Of a DNA stretch of 64,000 bases, positions 43,557-51,418 are shown piece by piece. Made by a program: the position numbers and the translations under genes. Source of the DNA: Massilia solisilvae (GTDB lineage Bacteria > Pseudomonadota > Gammaproteobacteria > Burkholderiales > Burkholderiaceae_D). The notes under the pieces were generated by a model. That model saw nothing but the letters and a program-made list of their open reading frames with translations. It did not search any database and was not told where the DNA came from. The stretch lies in assembly GCF_024753215.1 (NCBI RefSeq), contig NZ_JANUGV010000002.1, forward strand, positions 62,001 through 126,000, read 5' to 3'. Each line of letters starts with the position of its first letter. Position 1 is the first letter of the stretch.

Positions 43557-45046
43557 GGCTGCACCTGCGTCTGCGAACCACCGCCCGCCGGGCCCGGATC
43601 GGCGTTGGGCTGCTCGCCGGCCGGCGCATTGCGCCCGTGTTCGGCGCACCAGCGCGCCAGCGCCTGGGCCTCGGCGTCCAGCACGTTCTCGATGTGGTAG
43701 TACTCGGCCAGGTTCATGGTGCCGCAGCAGGTGCGGCGGTCCTGCACGGCGCCTGGCAGGTCGCGCACCTTGGGCGCCAGGCGCAGGGCCGGTTCGTGGT
43801 CCTCGGTGAGCGGCACCGGCGATTCGATCACTTCGCGCTGCGCGAACCGGTTGCGGATGAAGTTGGCGTAGTCGATCGGCTTGCCATCCTGGGTGACGAT
43901 GCGCAGCATCTCGTTGACCACGTCGGCATAGGTGGCGGCACTGTCGGGGGCGGCGATCAGGCCGCGCAGCACCAGCCCGCGCAGGTAGGCGGCCACCCGG
44001 TGCAACAGCGCAGCGTCATCCTCCAGAGCCGGGTTGCGCTCGAACGCGAACAGGTCGGCCAGGATGTCGTACACGGCGCCGGTGAACACCTGCGAGATCG
44101 CGTGCACCTCGGTGCCGGCGTCGGACAGGGTAAGGTCGTTGTCGGCGTTGCGCAGCCCCGTGGTGCTGCCCAGCGCCAGGCCGAACTGTTCGGCGATGTC
44201 GGACAGGAAGGTCTTGTCGTGCAGGTGCGCCTTGGTCTGGGCGATGACCGCCTCGCACTGGTCCAGTTGCGACAGCGCCAGGAAAATGGCGGTCAGGTCG
44301 CCGAACGACTCGTGCAGGCCGCCGGTCTGGGGCGGGTTGTCGGCCTGCAGCCACTGCGGCTTGAGGCCGTCGAGCACGGCGTGGGCGGTTTCATGCGAGA
44401 CGATGTCGAACGAGCGGCAGGTGTAGATGCGCTCGGACTGCCCGCTGGGCACGAAGTCGCCGAACTTGAGGCAGCTTTGCGCGCGGCTGTAGAAGGCGTT
44501 CATCACGTTCGGCAGCCCGTAGGGGAACACCTGCAGCGGGGCGGTGTCCACACTGCTGTTCCACTGCCAGGGCAGGGGCATCTCGGCGCCGGCGGAGGAC
44601 AGGGCGCGCTGGTACATGGTGAGCGTCTGGCGCACCACGGCAAAGGTATGGACGGCGTCGAATTGTGGCGTATCGGGCTGGGTGACGAAGTCGCCGAAGG
44701 CATTCGGGCTGACCGCGGTGATGCCCGGCTCGCCGGAGACGATGCGCGCGTCGCGCGGGCCGGCCAGCACGATGCCCGGAAGGAAGGCCTTGCGGGTACC
44801 GATTTCGGCCACCGACGGGTCTTGCTTCCACATCAGCACGCGCGCGCCGAACGCGTAGGGCAACGGCACTTGCTGCGGCTCGGGCTGCGGCGTGCCGGCC
44901 GGCACCGGCGGGCCGGGCTCGTCGAGCAGCTGGGCCGTCTTGCGGTGCTTGCGATAAGGGGCGCTGGGCGTGGGAACGTAGCCCACCGGGGGCTGCGCGT
45001 GCTGGGTGGCGGCGTCATCATGCGGCGGCGTGGCGCGAGGTTCCAT
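43553..45046 (-). CDS. M4-like gluzincin metallopeptidase
   Basis: A 497-aa putative zinc peptidase. HETAH (residues 218-222) supplies two zinc ligands and the general base; HESFGD (245-250) stands where thermolysin has its NEAxSD segment, so Glu246 is the likely third ligand. About 75 proline-rich residues lead the chain, and no signal peptide is visible, unlike secreted M4 enzymes. The C-terminus is hydrophilic and Gly/Gln/Pro-rich. Paired by four-base overlap with an emfourin gene. Start by the ATG at 45044-45046 preceded by GGGAGATA. Too divergent for a firm family name. Confidence 0.78.
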   Translation of the reverse strand: MEPRATPPHDDAATQHAQPPVGYVPTPSAPYRKHRKTAQLLDEPGPPVPAGTPQPEPQQVPLPYAFGARVLMWKQDPSVAEIGTRKAFLPGIVLAGPRDARIVSGEPGITAVSPNAFGDFVTQPDTPQFDAVHTFAVVRQTLTMYQRALSSAGAEMPLPWQWNSSVDTAPLQVFPYGLPNVMNAFYSRAQSCLKFGDFVPSGQSERIYTCRSFDIVSHETAHAVLDGLKPQWLQADNPPQTGGLHESFGDLTAIFLALSQLDQCEAVIAQTKAHLHDKTFLSDIAEQFGLALGSTTGLRNADNDLTLSDAGTEVHAISQVFTGAVYDILADLFAFERNPALEDDAALLHRVAAYLRGLVLRGLIAAPDSAATYADVVNEMLRIVTQDGKPIDYANFIRNRFAQREVIESPVPLTEDHEPALRLAPKVRDLPGAVQDRRTCCGTMNLAEYYHIENVLDAEAQALARWCAEHGRNAPAGEQPNADPGPAGGGSQTQVQP

Positions 45047-45228
45047 GTTCAGTATCTCCCGTCGTTGTCGAGTGGCTTGAACGGAAATACTCCGCTGCCG
45101 CGCAAAGTCGGCATTGACGCTCGTCAATAGCTAGCGCTCGGGGCCGCGCCGGCGACAGAGGCTGGCATTGGACGCGCCCGGCTGGCATGATGGCGGTTTT
45201 TGGTTAATGGAACAGGAAGGAAAGCCCG

Positions 45229-45504
45229 ATGGCGGACATCAACATCGTCCAGGAACACAGTCTGAGCAATGAGGCCGCGCGGGCGGCGGCACAGAAGGTG
45301 GCCGACCGGCTGGCCGGCGAGTACGGGCTGGCGTGCCGCTGGGATGGCGACGTGCTGCGCTTTGCCAGGAGCGGCGTGGAGGGCGCGCTGACGCTGGGCG
45401 AGCAGCGCGCGGCAATGCGCATCAAGCTGGGATTCTTCGCCAGCGCGTTCGCCCCGACGATCGAGGCGAAGGTGGCGGAGAGCATGCGCAAGGTGTTCGC
45501 TTAG
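45229..45504 (+). CDS. Polyhydroxyalkanoic acid system protein (PHA_gran_rgn)
   Basis: A 91-aa protein matching the PHA granule-region family (INIVQEHSLSNEAARAAAQKVADRLAGEYGL, then LGFFASAFAPTIEAKV). Found near PHA genes in proteobacteria; role not known. GGAAGGAAAG ribosome binding site. Its stop overlaps the convergent acyl-CoA-binding gene by four bases. Confidence 0.88.
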   Translation: MADINIVQEHSLSNEAARAAAQKVADRLAGEYGLACRWDGDVLRFARSGVEGALTLGEQRAAMRIKLGFFASAFAPTIEAKVAESMRKVFA

Positions 45505-45755
45505 CCCTTCAGCTCTTCGATCAGGTCGATGTACTGCTGCATCGCCTCGTCTTGCGACATGCCCTTGAGCTGGTCCCAGGCGTCGTACTTGGCGCGGCCG
45601 ATCATGTCGGTAAAGCCGGGCCGTTCGCCGGTCACGTCGCCGCTCGAGCCCTGCTTGTACAGCGCGTAGATCTTCAGCAGGGTCATGTTGTCGGGGCGCT
45701 CGGACAGGTTCTTCGAGTCGATCTGTGCCTGGGCGAACTGTTCCTGCAAACTCAT
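45501..45755 (-). CDS. Acyl-CoA-binding protein
   Basis: An 84-aa four-helix ACBP: LSERPDNMTLLKIYALYKQGSSGDV and FTDMIGRAKYDAWDQLKGMSQDEAMQ contain the conserved Tyr, Lys and Trp of the acyl-CoA site. It binds medium and long acyl-CoA in the cytoplasm. The ATG at 45753-45755 follows AAGGAGC. Confidence 0.94.
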   Translation of the reverse strand: MSLQEQFAQAQIDSKNLSERPDNMTLLKIYALYKQGSSGDVTGERPGFTDMIGRAKYDAWDQLKGMSQDEAMQQYIDLIEELKG

Positions 45756-45957
45756 GGGATGCTCCTTGTATTCTTGTCTGTTGACCTTGCCGATGCGGCA
45801 AGCAGCGGCCATCTTAGCGCAACACGGGCGCAAGGCCGCGCAAATGACGGGAAATTAGAAGGAATGCTCGAGGCATAACTGCCATGGCCGCGCTCCCCTG
45901 TCCGCGTCATGCAGACGAACGCCGGGATTTATGCTGAGCGTGCTATTTCGGATCGTC

Positions 45958-45989
45958 CGCATGGGTCCCGGCTTGCGTCGGGACGACGG
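45958..45989 (-). repeat. Family 2 palindromic repeat (single unit)
   Basis: GCATGGGTCCCGGCTTGCGT then CGGGACGACGG, the same unit as at 31563 and 58614. Here it is solitary, just after the lipoprotein stop. Confidence 0.75.
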
Positions 45990-45993
45990 CGTG

Positions 45994-46203
45994 TTACTTC
46001 TTGGTGTTGTCGCTGTCGCTGCTGCGGAACGGGTAGGTGGCGACATTGACCGCGCCCTTGCCGACCGCGACCCCGGCATCGACCGCGGTGCCGGCGACCG
46101 TGACCGCGCCGCCCACCACCGCGCCGCCGACCGCCATGGCCATGCAGCCGCCCAGCGCCGGCAATAAGGCGGCCACAAGCGTCAACCGCAGGAGCGGGCG
46201 CAT
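45994..46203 (-). CDS. Small glycine-rich lipoprotein (NF038104-like)
   Basis: A 69-aa lipoprotein. The signal peptide ends in a lipobox LGGC (Cys20), followed by a Gly/Ala/Val-rich stretch (VGGAVVGGAVTVAGTAVDAG) and the closing YPFRSSD segment typical of this family. Outer- or inner-membrane attachment cannot be told. Starts two bases after the FKBP stop, so co-transcribed with it. Confidence 0.85.
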   Translation of the reverse strand: MRPLLRLTLVAALLPALGGCMAMAVGGAVVGGAVTVAGTAVDAGVAVGKGAVNVATYPFRSSDSDNTKK

Positions 46204-46205
46204 CG

Positions 46206-46562
46206 TTATACCGCCAGCAGTTCGACGTCGAAGATCAGCGTTGCGTTCGGCGGAATCACGCCGCCCGCGCCGCGCGCGCCGTAACCCAGGCTGGCCGGGA
46301 TGACCAGGCGGCGCGCACCGCCCACCTTCATGCCCTGCACGCCTTCGTCCCAACCGCGGATCACATGGCCGGCGCCGAGCGGAAACTGGAACGGGTCGTT
46401 GCGGTCCTTGCTCGAGTCGAATTTGGCGCCGGTGGTGCCATCGTCGTTGCGCAGCCAGCCAGTGTAGTGGACGGTGACGAAGTTGCCGGCCTGGGCTTCG
46501 GGGCCGTTGCCGACCACGGTGTCTTCGTATTGCAGGCCGGAATTGGTGGTGATCAGGGACAT
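46206..46562 (-). CDS. FKBP-type peptidyl-prolyl isomerase
   Basis: A 118-aa single-domain FKBP. Active-site residues in VTVHYTGWL, FDSS, FQFPLGAGHVIRGWDEGVQGM, GYGARGAGGVIPPNATLIFDVEL are all present. No signal peptide, so cytoplasmic. The ATG at 46560-46562 follows AAGGAAAAC; the longer in-frame ORF upstream is not conserved. Confidence 0.94.
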   Translation of the reverse strand: MSLITTNSGLQYEDTVVGNGPEAQAGNFVTVHYTGWLRNDDGTTGAKFDSSKDRNDPFQFPLGAGHVIRGWDEGVQGMKVGGARRLVIPASLGYGARGAGGVIPPNATLIFDVELLAV

Positions 46563-46739
46563 GGTTTTCCTTAGATTGCTGAGGTTCGAACGGCGATTGT
46601 AGTGCATGCCCTGCAAGGGGTCCATGGCCGGTCTTTTCATTGTGTTGCGACGGCGCGCCGAATCTGTGTAATGCCAGTCATCGGGCCGTCATTTTCCACG
46701 TAGAATATGTGTTCTGTTCCCTCGGGCCAACAAATCTTT

Positions 46740-47711
46740 ATGCTCCGCAGTTTCCGTAAGCTCGTTCTCTCCAGTTTTTGTCTGCTGTCGGCCCAGCCGG
46801 CGGCGCAGGCGAACGTGGTGGTGATCCTCAACTCGCGCGACGCGACAGTCCAGCTGCTGGACCAGGCCAGCGGCGCCGACCAGGGCACGTTTGCAGTCGG
46901 CAAGGAGCCGCACCACCTGATGGCCACGCCGGACAACAAGTCGCTGATCGTGGCCAGCTCGGTCGGCAACGAGCTGATCTTCCTGGATCCGCTCACCGGC
47001 AAGATCCAGCGCAAGCTGTCGGACGTGCTCGACCCCTACCAGATCGGCTTTTCGCCGAACCAGAAGTGGTTCGTGTCGGCGTCGCTGCGGCTGGACCGCG
47101 TGGATATCTACAAGTACGACGGCGCCAACCTGGCGCTGGCCAAGCGCATCCCGCTGCCGCGCCTGCCCAGCCACATCGCCTTCAACGCCGACAGCACGAT
47201 GGCCTTCGTCACCCAGCAGGGCAGCGACCAGGTCAGCGGCATCGACCTGAACACGCAGACGGTCAAGTGGACCATCCCGGTCGGCAAGCTGCCGGCGGGG
47301 ATCGTGATGACGCCGGATAACAAGTACCTGCTGGTCGGCATCATGGGTTCGGACTACGTCGAGGTGATCGACTGGCGCACCCAGAAGACGGTCAAGCGCA
47401 TCAAGGCCGGCGACGGCACCCACAACTTCCGCTCGCTGGGCGACAAGCGCCACGTCTTCGTGTCCAACCGGGTGTCCAACACGATCAACATCATCGACAC
47501 CGTGACCCTGGAAAACGTGGGCACCATCAACGTGCCGGGCGGCCCGGACTGCATGGAACTGACCAACGACGGCAAGACCCTGTGGGCGACGCTGCGCTGG
47601 ATCAAGAAGGTCGCCGTGATCGACGTCCAGTCGCGCAAAGTGATCAAGCTGATCCCGGTGGGCCGATCGCCGCACGGCGTGTTCTTCGCCAACGCCGCAC
47701 CGAGGTCGTGA
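46740..47711 (+). CDS. YncE-like beta-propeller protein, exported
   Basis: A 323-aa protein with a signal peptide (MLRSFRKLVLSSFCLLSAQPAAQA) and a seven-bladed beta-propeller of YVTN/YncE repeats (VGKEPHHLMATPDNKSLIVA, SHIAFNADSTMAFVTQ, PAGIVMTPDNKYLLVG and so on). Periplasmic. Partner unknown. Start chosen at the ATG 46740 that opens the signal peptide. It overlaps the deacetylase ATG by one base and begins a run of tightly packed genes. Confidence 0.85.
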   Translation: MLRSFRKLVLSSFCLLSAQPAAQANVVVILNSRDATVQLLDQASGADQGTFAVGKEPHHLMATPDNKSLIVASSVGNELIFLDPLTGKIQRKLSDVLDPYQIGFSPNQKWFVSASLRLDRVDIYKYDGANLALAKRIPLPRLPSHIAFNADSTMAFVTQQGSDQVSGIDLNTQTVKWTIPVGKLPAGIVMTPDNKYLLVGIMGSDYVEVIDWRTQKTVKRIKAGDGTHNFRSLGDKRHVFVSNRVSNTINIIDTVTLENVGTINVPGGPDCMELTNDGKTLWATLRWIKKVAVIDVQSRKVIKLIPVGRSPHGVFFANAAPRS

Positions 47712-48487
47712 TGCGCGCGCGGCGGCGTGCGGTTGCCTGCGCGCTCTTGACGTTGGCATCCACCAACGCGGCGCTGGCCGCCGCCAGCCCGGCGGCGTGC
47801 CACGGCACCATTTACCTGACCTTCGATACGGGCAGCCAATCGCAGGCCGAGTTCATCGCCGGCGTATTGCGCAAGCACGCGATCCGCGCCACCTTTTTCC
47901 TGGCGAACGAAAAGACCGTGCGCGGCGACTGGTCGCTCGATCCGTCCTGGGCGCCGTTCTGGAAGCGGCTGGCGGCCGAGGGGCATGCCTTTGGCGCCCA
48001 CACTTTTGATCACGTTTACTGGCAGCGCGACCTGGCGGACGGCAAGATGGTGGTCAAGCCGCAGTTCGGTGCGCAGGCCGGCCGCAAGCTCACCTGGGAC
48101 GCGCGCCAGTACTGCGACGAACTCAAGCTGGTGGACGCGCGTTTTGCCGAATTGACCGGGCGCCACCTCGACCCACTGTTTCGCGCGCCGGGCGGCCACA
48201 CCTCGCCCAACGTGCTGGCGGCGGCGCGCGCCTGCGGCTACGCGCACGTGGGCTGGGCCAAGGCCGGCTTCTCGGGCGACGAGACGCCGTCCGAGACCTA
48301 TCCGAACGCCATGCTGCTCAAGCGCGCGCTCGACAACCTCAAGGACGGCGATATCTTCATGGCCCACCTTGGCATCTGGTCGCGCAAGGACCCGTGGGCG
48401 CCCGCCGACCTTGAACCCTTGATCGAAGGGCTGGAGCAGAAGGGCTTCTGCTTCGCCACGATACCCCAACACCCGGCGTATAAATGA
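47711..48487 (+). CDS. Polysaccharide deacetylase (NodB domain), exported
   Basis: A 258-aa protein with a signal peptide and a NodB homology domain. The first motif reads YLTFDTG (usual TFDDG, with the second Asp replaced by Thr), the metal motif is HTFDH (His97, His101), and a later motif RAPGGHTSP is present. Substrate is probably an N-acetylated glycan. The Asp-to-Thr change affects a metal-ligand position in some enzymes. Four-base overlap with the next gene. Confidence 0.88.
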   Translation: MRARRRAVACALLTLASTNAALAAASPAACHGTIYLTFDTGSQSQAEFIAGVLRKHAIRATFFLANEKTVRGDWSLDPSWAPFWKRLAAEGHAFGAHTFDHVYWQRDLADGKMVVKPQFGAQAGRKLTWDARQYCDELKLVDARFAELTGRHLDPLFRAPGGHTSPNVLAAARACGYAHVGWAKAGFSGDETPSETYPNAMLLKRALDNLKDGDIFMAHLGIWSRKDPWAPADLEPLIEGLEQKGFCFATIPQHPAYK

Positions 48488-49482
48488 TCCAGCATTTCAT
48501 CGATTGGTTCGGCGTCGTCCAGGGCTGGCTGTTCCAGGCCGTGGTCGAGCCCTTCCTGTTCGTGACCGGCCTTGGCGAGTACACCGAGGACGCGTTCGAA
48601 GGCGTGGAGTGGTTCCTGGCCGGCCTGTGCGAGCTGGTGGTGCTGTTCGCCGTGCTGCGCCCGCTCGAATCCTTGATCCCGGTGCACGAGATCACCGACA
48701 AGCGCGCCCGCTGGAACGACTTCATCTACACGATCATCAAGCGCGCCGGCCTGTTCTCGATGGCCGTGTTCTTCACGCTCGACCCGCTGATGGACCACGT
48801 GGCCGGCCTGTTGCGCTTCGAGGGCGTGCACCCGTTTAACCTGGAATCCTTGACCCCGGGCATGCCGCCGGCCGCGAGCTTTTTGCTGTACCTGGTGGTG
48901 CTCGACTTCTTCGAATACTGGTTTCACCGCGGCCAGCACAAGCTGCGCTGGTGGTGGGGCCTGCACAGCCTGCACCACAGCCAGCGCAACATGAACCTGT
49001 GGACCGACGACCGCAACCACCTGCTGGACGACCTGCTGCGCGACGTGTACCTGGCGGCGATCGCGCTGGCGGTGGGCGTGGCGCCGGCGCAGTACGTGCT
49101 GCTGGTGTCGGTGTCGCGCGCGCTGCAAAGCCTGCAGCACGCGAACGTGCGCATCCACTTCGGCTGGCTGGGCGAGCGCCTGCTGGTGTCGCCGCGCTTT
49201 CACCGCCTGCACCATGCGATCGGCGTGGGCCACGAATCGAAGGGCAAGGACTCGCTGGGCGGCTGCAACTTCGGCGTGCTGCTGCCGTGGTGGGACATGT
49301 TGTTCGGGACCGCGCGCTTCACGCCCGAATTTGCCGCCACCGGCGTGCGCGACCAGCTGCCGCGCCAGGATGCCGTCGGCAACCTGGTCCCCGGGCGCGA
49401 CTACGGCCGCGGCTTCTGGCGCCAGCAGTGGCTTGGCCTGGTGCGCATGGTCGAATTCTCGCGCAGGAAGCCGGTTCGATGA
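48484..49482 (+). CDS. Sterol desaturase / fatty acid hydroxylase family protein
   Basis: A 332-aa membrane di-iron protein with the histidine boxes HRGQH (148-152), HSLHH (161-165) and HRLHH (240-244) and several hydrophobic spans. Members hydroxylate or desaturate lipids. The bacterial substrate is unknown; neighbours point to the envelope. Four-base overlaps on both sides. Confidence 0.92.
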   Translation: MIQHFIDWFGVVQGWLFQAVVEPFLFVTGLGEYTEDAFEGVEWFLAGLCELVVLFAVLRPLESLIPVHEITDKRARWNDFIYTIIKRAGLFSMAVFFTLDPLMDHVAGLLRFEGVHPFNLESLTPGMPPAASFLLYLVVLDFFEYWFHRGQHKLRWWWGLHSLHHSQRNMNLWTDDRNHLLDDLLRDVYLAAIALAVGVAPAQYVLLVSVSRALQSLQHANVRIHFGWLGERLLVSPRFHRLHHAIGVGHESKGKDSLGGCNFGVLLPWWDMLFGTARFTPEFAATGVRDQLPRQDAVGNLVPGRDYGRGFWRQQWLGLVRMVEFSRRKPVR

Positions 49483-50285
49483 ACATGATCGCCCGCGCCT
49501 GGAGCCGCGCGCTGCGCTCCCAGTTTTCAGGGCGCATCCTGCTGCTGTCGCTGCTGCCGCTGGCGCTGTCGGTGGTGCTGTGGGGCGGCCTGTTGTGGAT
49601 GTACCTGCAGCCGCTGCTCGACTGGCTGCACGCGCTGTTCGCCGACTACGGCGGGTTCGCCGCCAGCGGCAGCATCCTGTCCATGCTCGGGCTGACCATG
49701 CTCAAGGCGATGGTGGTGCCGATCGCGGCGATGCTGCTGCTCCTGCCGCTGATGATCGTCACCTCGCTGCTGTTCATGGGCGTGGTGGCGATGCCGGCCA
49801 TCGCGCGCCACGTGGCGCGGCGCCAATACCCCAACCTGGAGGCCAGGCAGGGCGGCAGCCTGCTCGGCAGCCTGGGCGTGAACCTGTTCGCGATGGTCGT
49901 GTTCATTGTGCTGTGGCTGGTGTCGCTGCCGCTGTACGCGGTCCCGCCGCTGGCGCTGGCGGCGCATGCGCTGCTGTGGGGCTGGCTGACCGCGCGCGTG
50001 ATGGGCTATGACGCGCTGGCTGCCCACGCCAGCGTCGAGGAGCGCCACGAACTGCTGCGGCGCCACCGCGGCCAGCTGCTGGCGATCGGCACGCTGTCGG
50101 GGCTGGCCGGGGCGTTGCCGGGCATCGCCTGGATCGGCGGCGCAGTGCTTTCGGTGGTGTTGTTCCCGCTGCTGGCGATGTTGGCTATCTGGCTCTACAT
50201 CGTGATCTTCCTCTTCACCGGCTTGTGGTTCCAGTATTTCTGTCTGGAAGCGCTGGCCGCACTGCGGGCGGAGTCCGCGGGTTGA
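49479..50285 (+). CDS. EI24 domain-containing membrane protein
   Basis: A 268-aa membrane protein with about six spans and the EI24/CysZ-like pattern. CysZ members import sulfate, but this branch has no assigned substrate. It starts inside the stop codon of the desaturase gene. A sulfur-related role would be speculation. Confidence 0.85.
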   Translation: MNMIARAWSRALRSQFSGRILLLSLLPLALSVVLWGGLLWMYLQPLLDWLHALFADYGGFAASGSILSMLGLTMLKAMVVPIAAMLLLLPLMIVTSLLFMGVVAMPAIARHVARRQYPNLEARQGGSLLGSLGVNLFAMVVFIVLWLVSLPLYAVPPLALAAHALLWGWLTARVMGYDALAAHASVEERHELLRRHRGQLLAIGTLSGLAGALPGIAWIGGAVLSVVLFPLLAMLAIWLYIVIFLFTGLWFQYFCLEALAALRAESAG

Positions 50286-50366
50286 CCTTAATCCCTTGAC
50301 GCCGCGCCAGCCAGCGCGGCCGATTCATGGCAAACTGACTATCCTGTTTTACGTTCTGGAGCGCAC

Positions 50367-51152
50367 ATGGCAATCGGCCTCATTATCATCGGCGACGAAA
50401 TCTTGTCCGGCAAGCGGCGCGACCAGCACTTTCCCAAGGTGGTGGAGCTGCTGGCCGAACGCGGGCTGCAGCTGGCCTGGGCCGAGTTCGTCGGCGACGA
50501 CCGCGAACGCATCACCGCCACGCTGCGCCGCACCTTTGCCGGCGGCGACATTGTGTTTTCGTGCGGCGGCATCGGCGCCACGCCCGACGACCACACGCGC
50601 CAGTGCGCGGCGGCGGCGCTGGGCCGGCCGCTGGTGATGCACCCCGAGGGCCGCGCCAACATCGAAGAGCGCATCCGCGAGACCGCCCGCGAAGCCGGGG
50701 GCGAGGCCGACATGAACGCGCCGGACAACCTGCAGCGCCTGAAGATGGCCGAGTTTCCGGAAGGCGCCAGTCTGATCCCCAACCCGTACAACCGCATTGC
50801 CGGTTTCACGGTCGGCCACCACCATTTCGTGCCGGGTTTTCCGGTCATGGCCTGGCCCATGATCGCATGGGTGCTCGACACGCATTACGCCCACCTGTTC
50901 CACCAGGAGGCGCGCGCCGAGCGGGCGCTCCTGGTGTACGGGCAGGCCGAGGCCGCGCTCACGCCGCTGATGGAGCTGCTGCAGGTGAGCTACCCCGGCG
51001 TACGCGTGTTCAGCCTGCCCAGCGTGGGCGACGCCACCACGCGTCGTCACATCGAACTGGGCGTCAAGGGCAACCCCGAACAGGTCGAGCGCGCGTTTGC
51101 CGCCATGTGCGCCGAGCTCGACCGTGTAGGCGCGGAATACCAGCGCTTGTAG
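50367..51152 (+). CDS. Molybdopterin-binding domain protein (CinA N-terminal type)
   Basis: A 261-aa protein with the MoCF-biosynthesis fold (GLIIIGDEILSGKRRDQHF, SCGGIGATPDDHTR). It has the N-terminal CinA-like domain but no nicotinamide-nucleotide amidase domain. Similar stand-alone proteins are common in betaproteobacteria and have no settled role. Downstream 51153-51418 contains no gene that I can see. Confidence 0.88.
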   Translation: MAIGLIIIGDEILSGKRRDQHFPKVVELLAERGLQLAWAEFVGDDRERITATLRRTFAGGDIVFSCGGIGATPDDHTRQCAAAALGRPLVMHPEGRANIEERIRETAREAGGEADMNAPDNLQRLKMAEFPEGASLIPNPYNRIAGFTVGHHHFVPGFPVMAWPMIAWVLDTHYAHLFHQEARAERALLVYGQAEAALTPLMELLQVSYPGVRVFSLPSVGDATTRRHIELGVKGNPEQVERAFAAMCAELDRVGAEYQRL

Positions 51153-51418
51153 GTGCAAATGCCATCGGGTAAACGCAGCCGTTGTTTTTTTGCGAAAATT
51201 AAACATCATCAGCGTTTTTGTTGAACAGCGTTTCGTGCGCAACCTGTTGATGTGGTGGAATGGTGTCAAGCGGAACGGCAACTTGTCGCTGTGCAGTACG
51301 CCTTTCGCCGTATGAAACAAATGACGCCCTCGAGCAGTCGAACAGACCAGCAGCACTGGACGGCGAGCAGGTCGGTGACGGGTTCGCAGGGTTATTGATT
51401 CACACCAGTTGAGCCATC

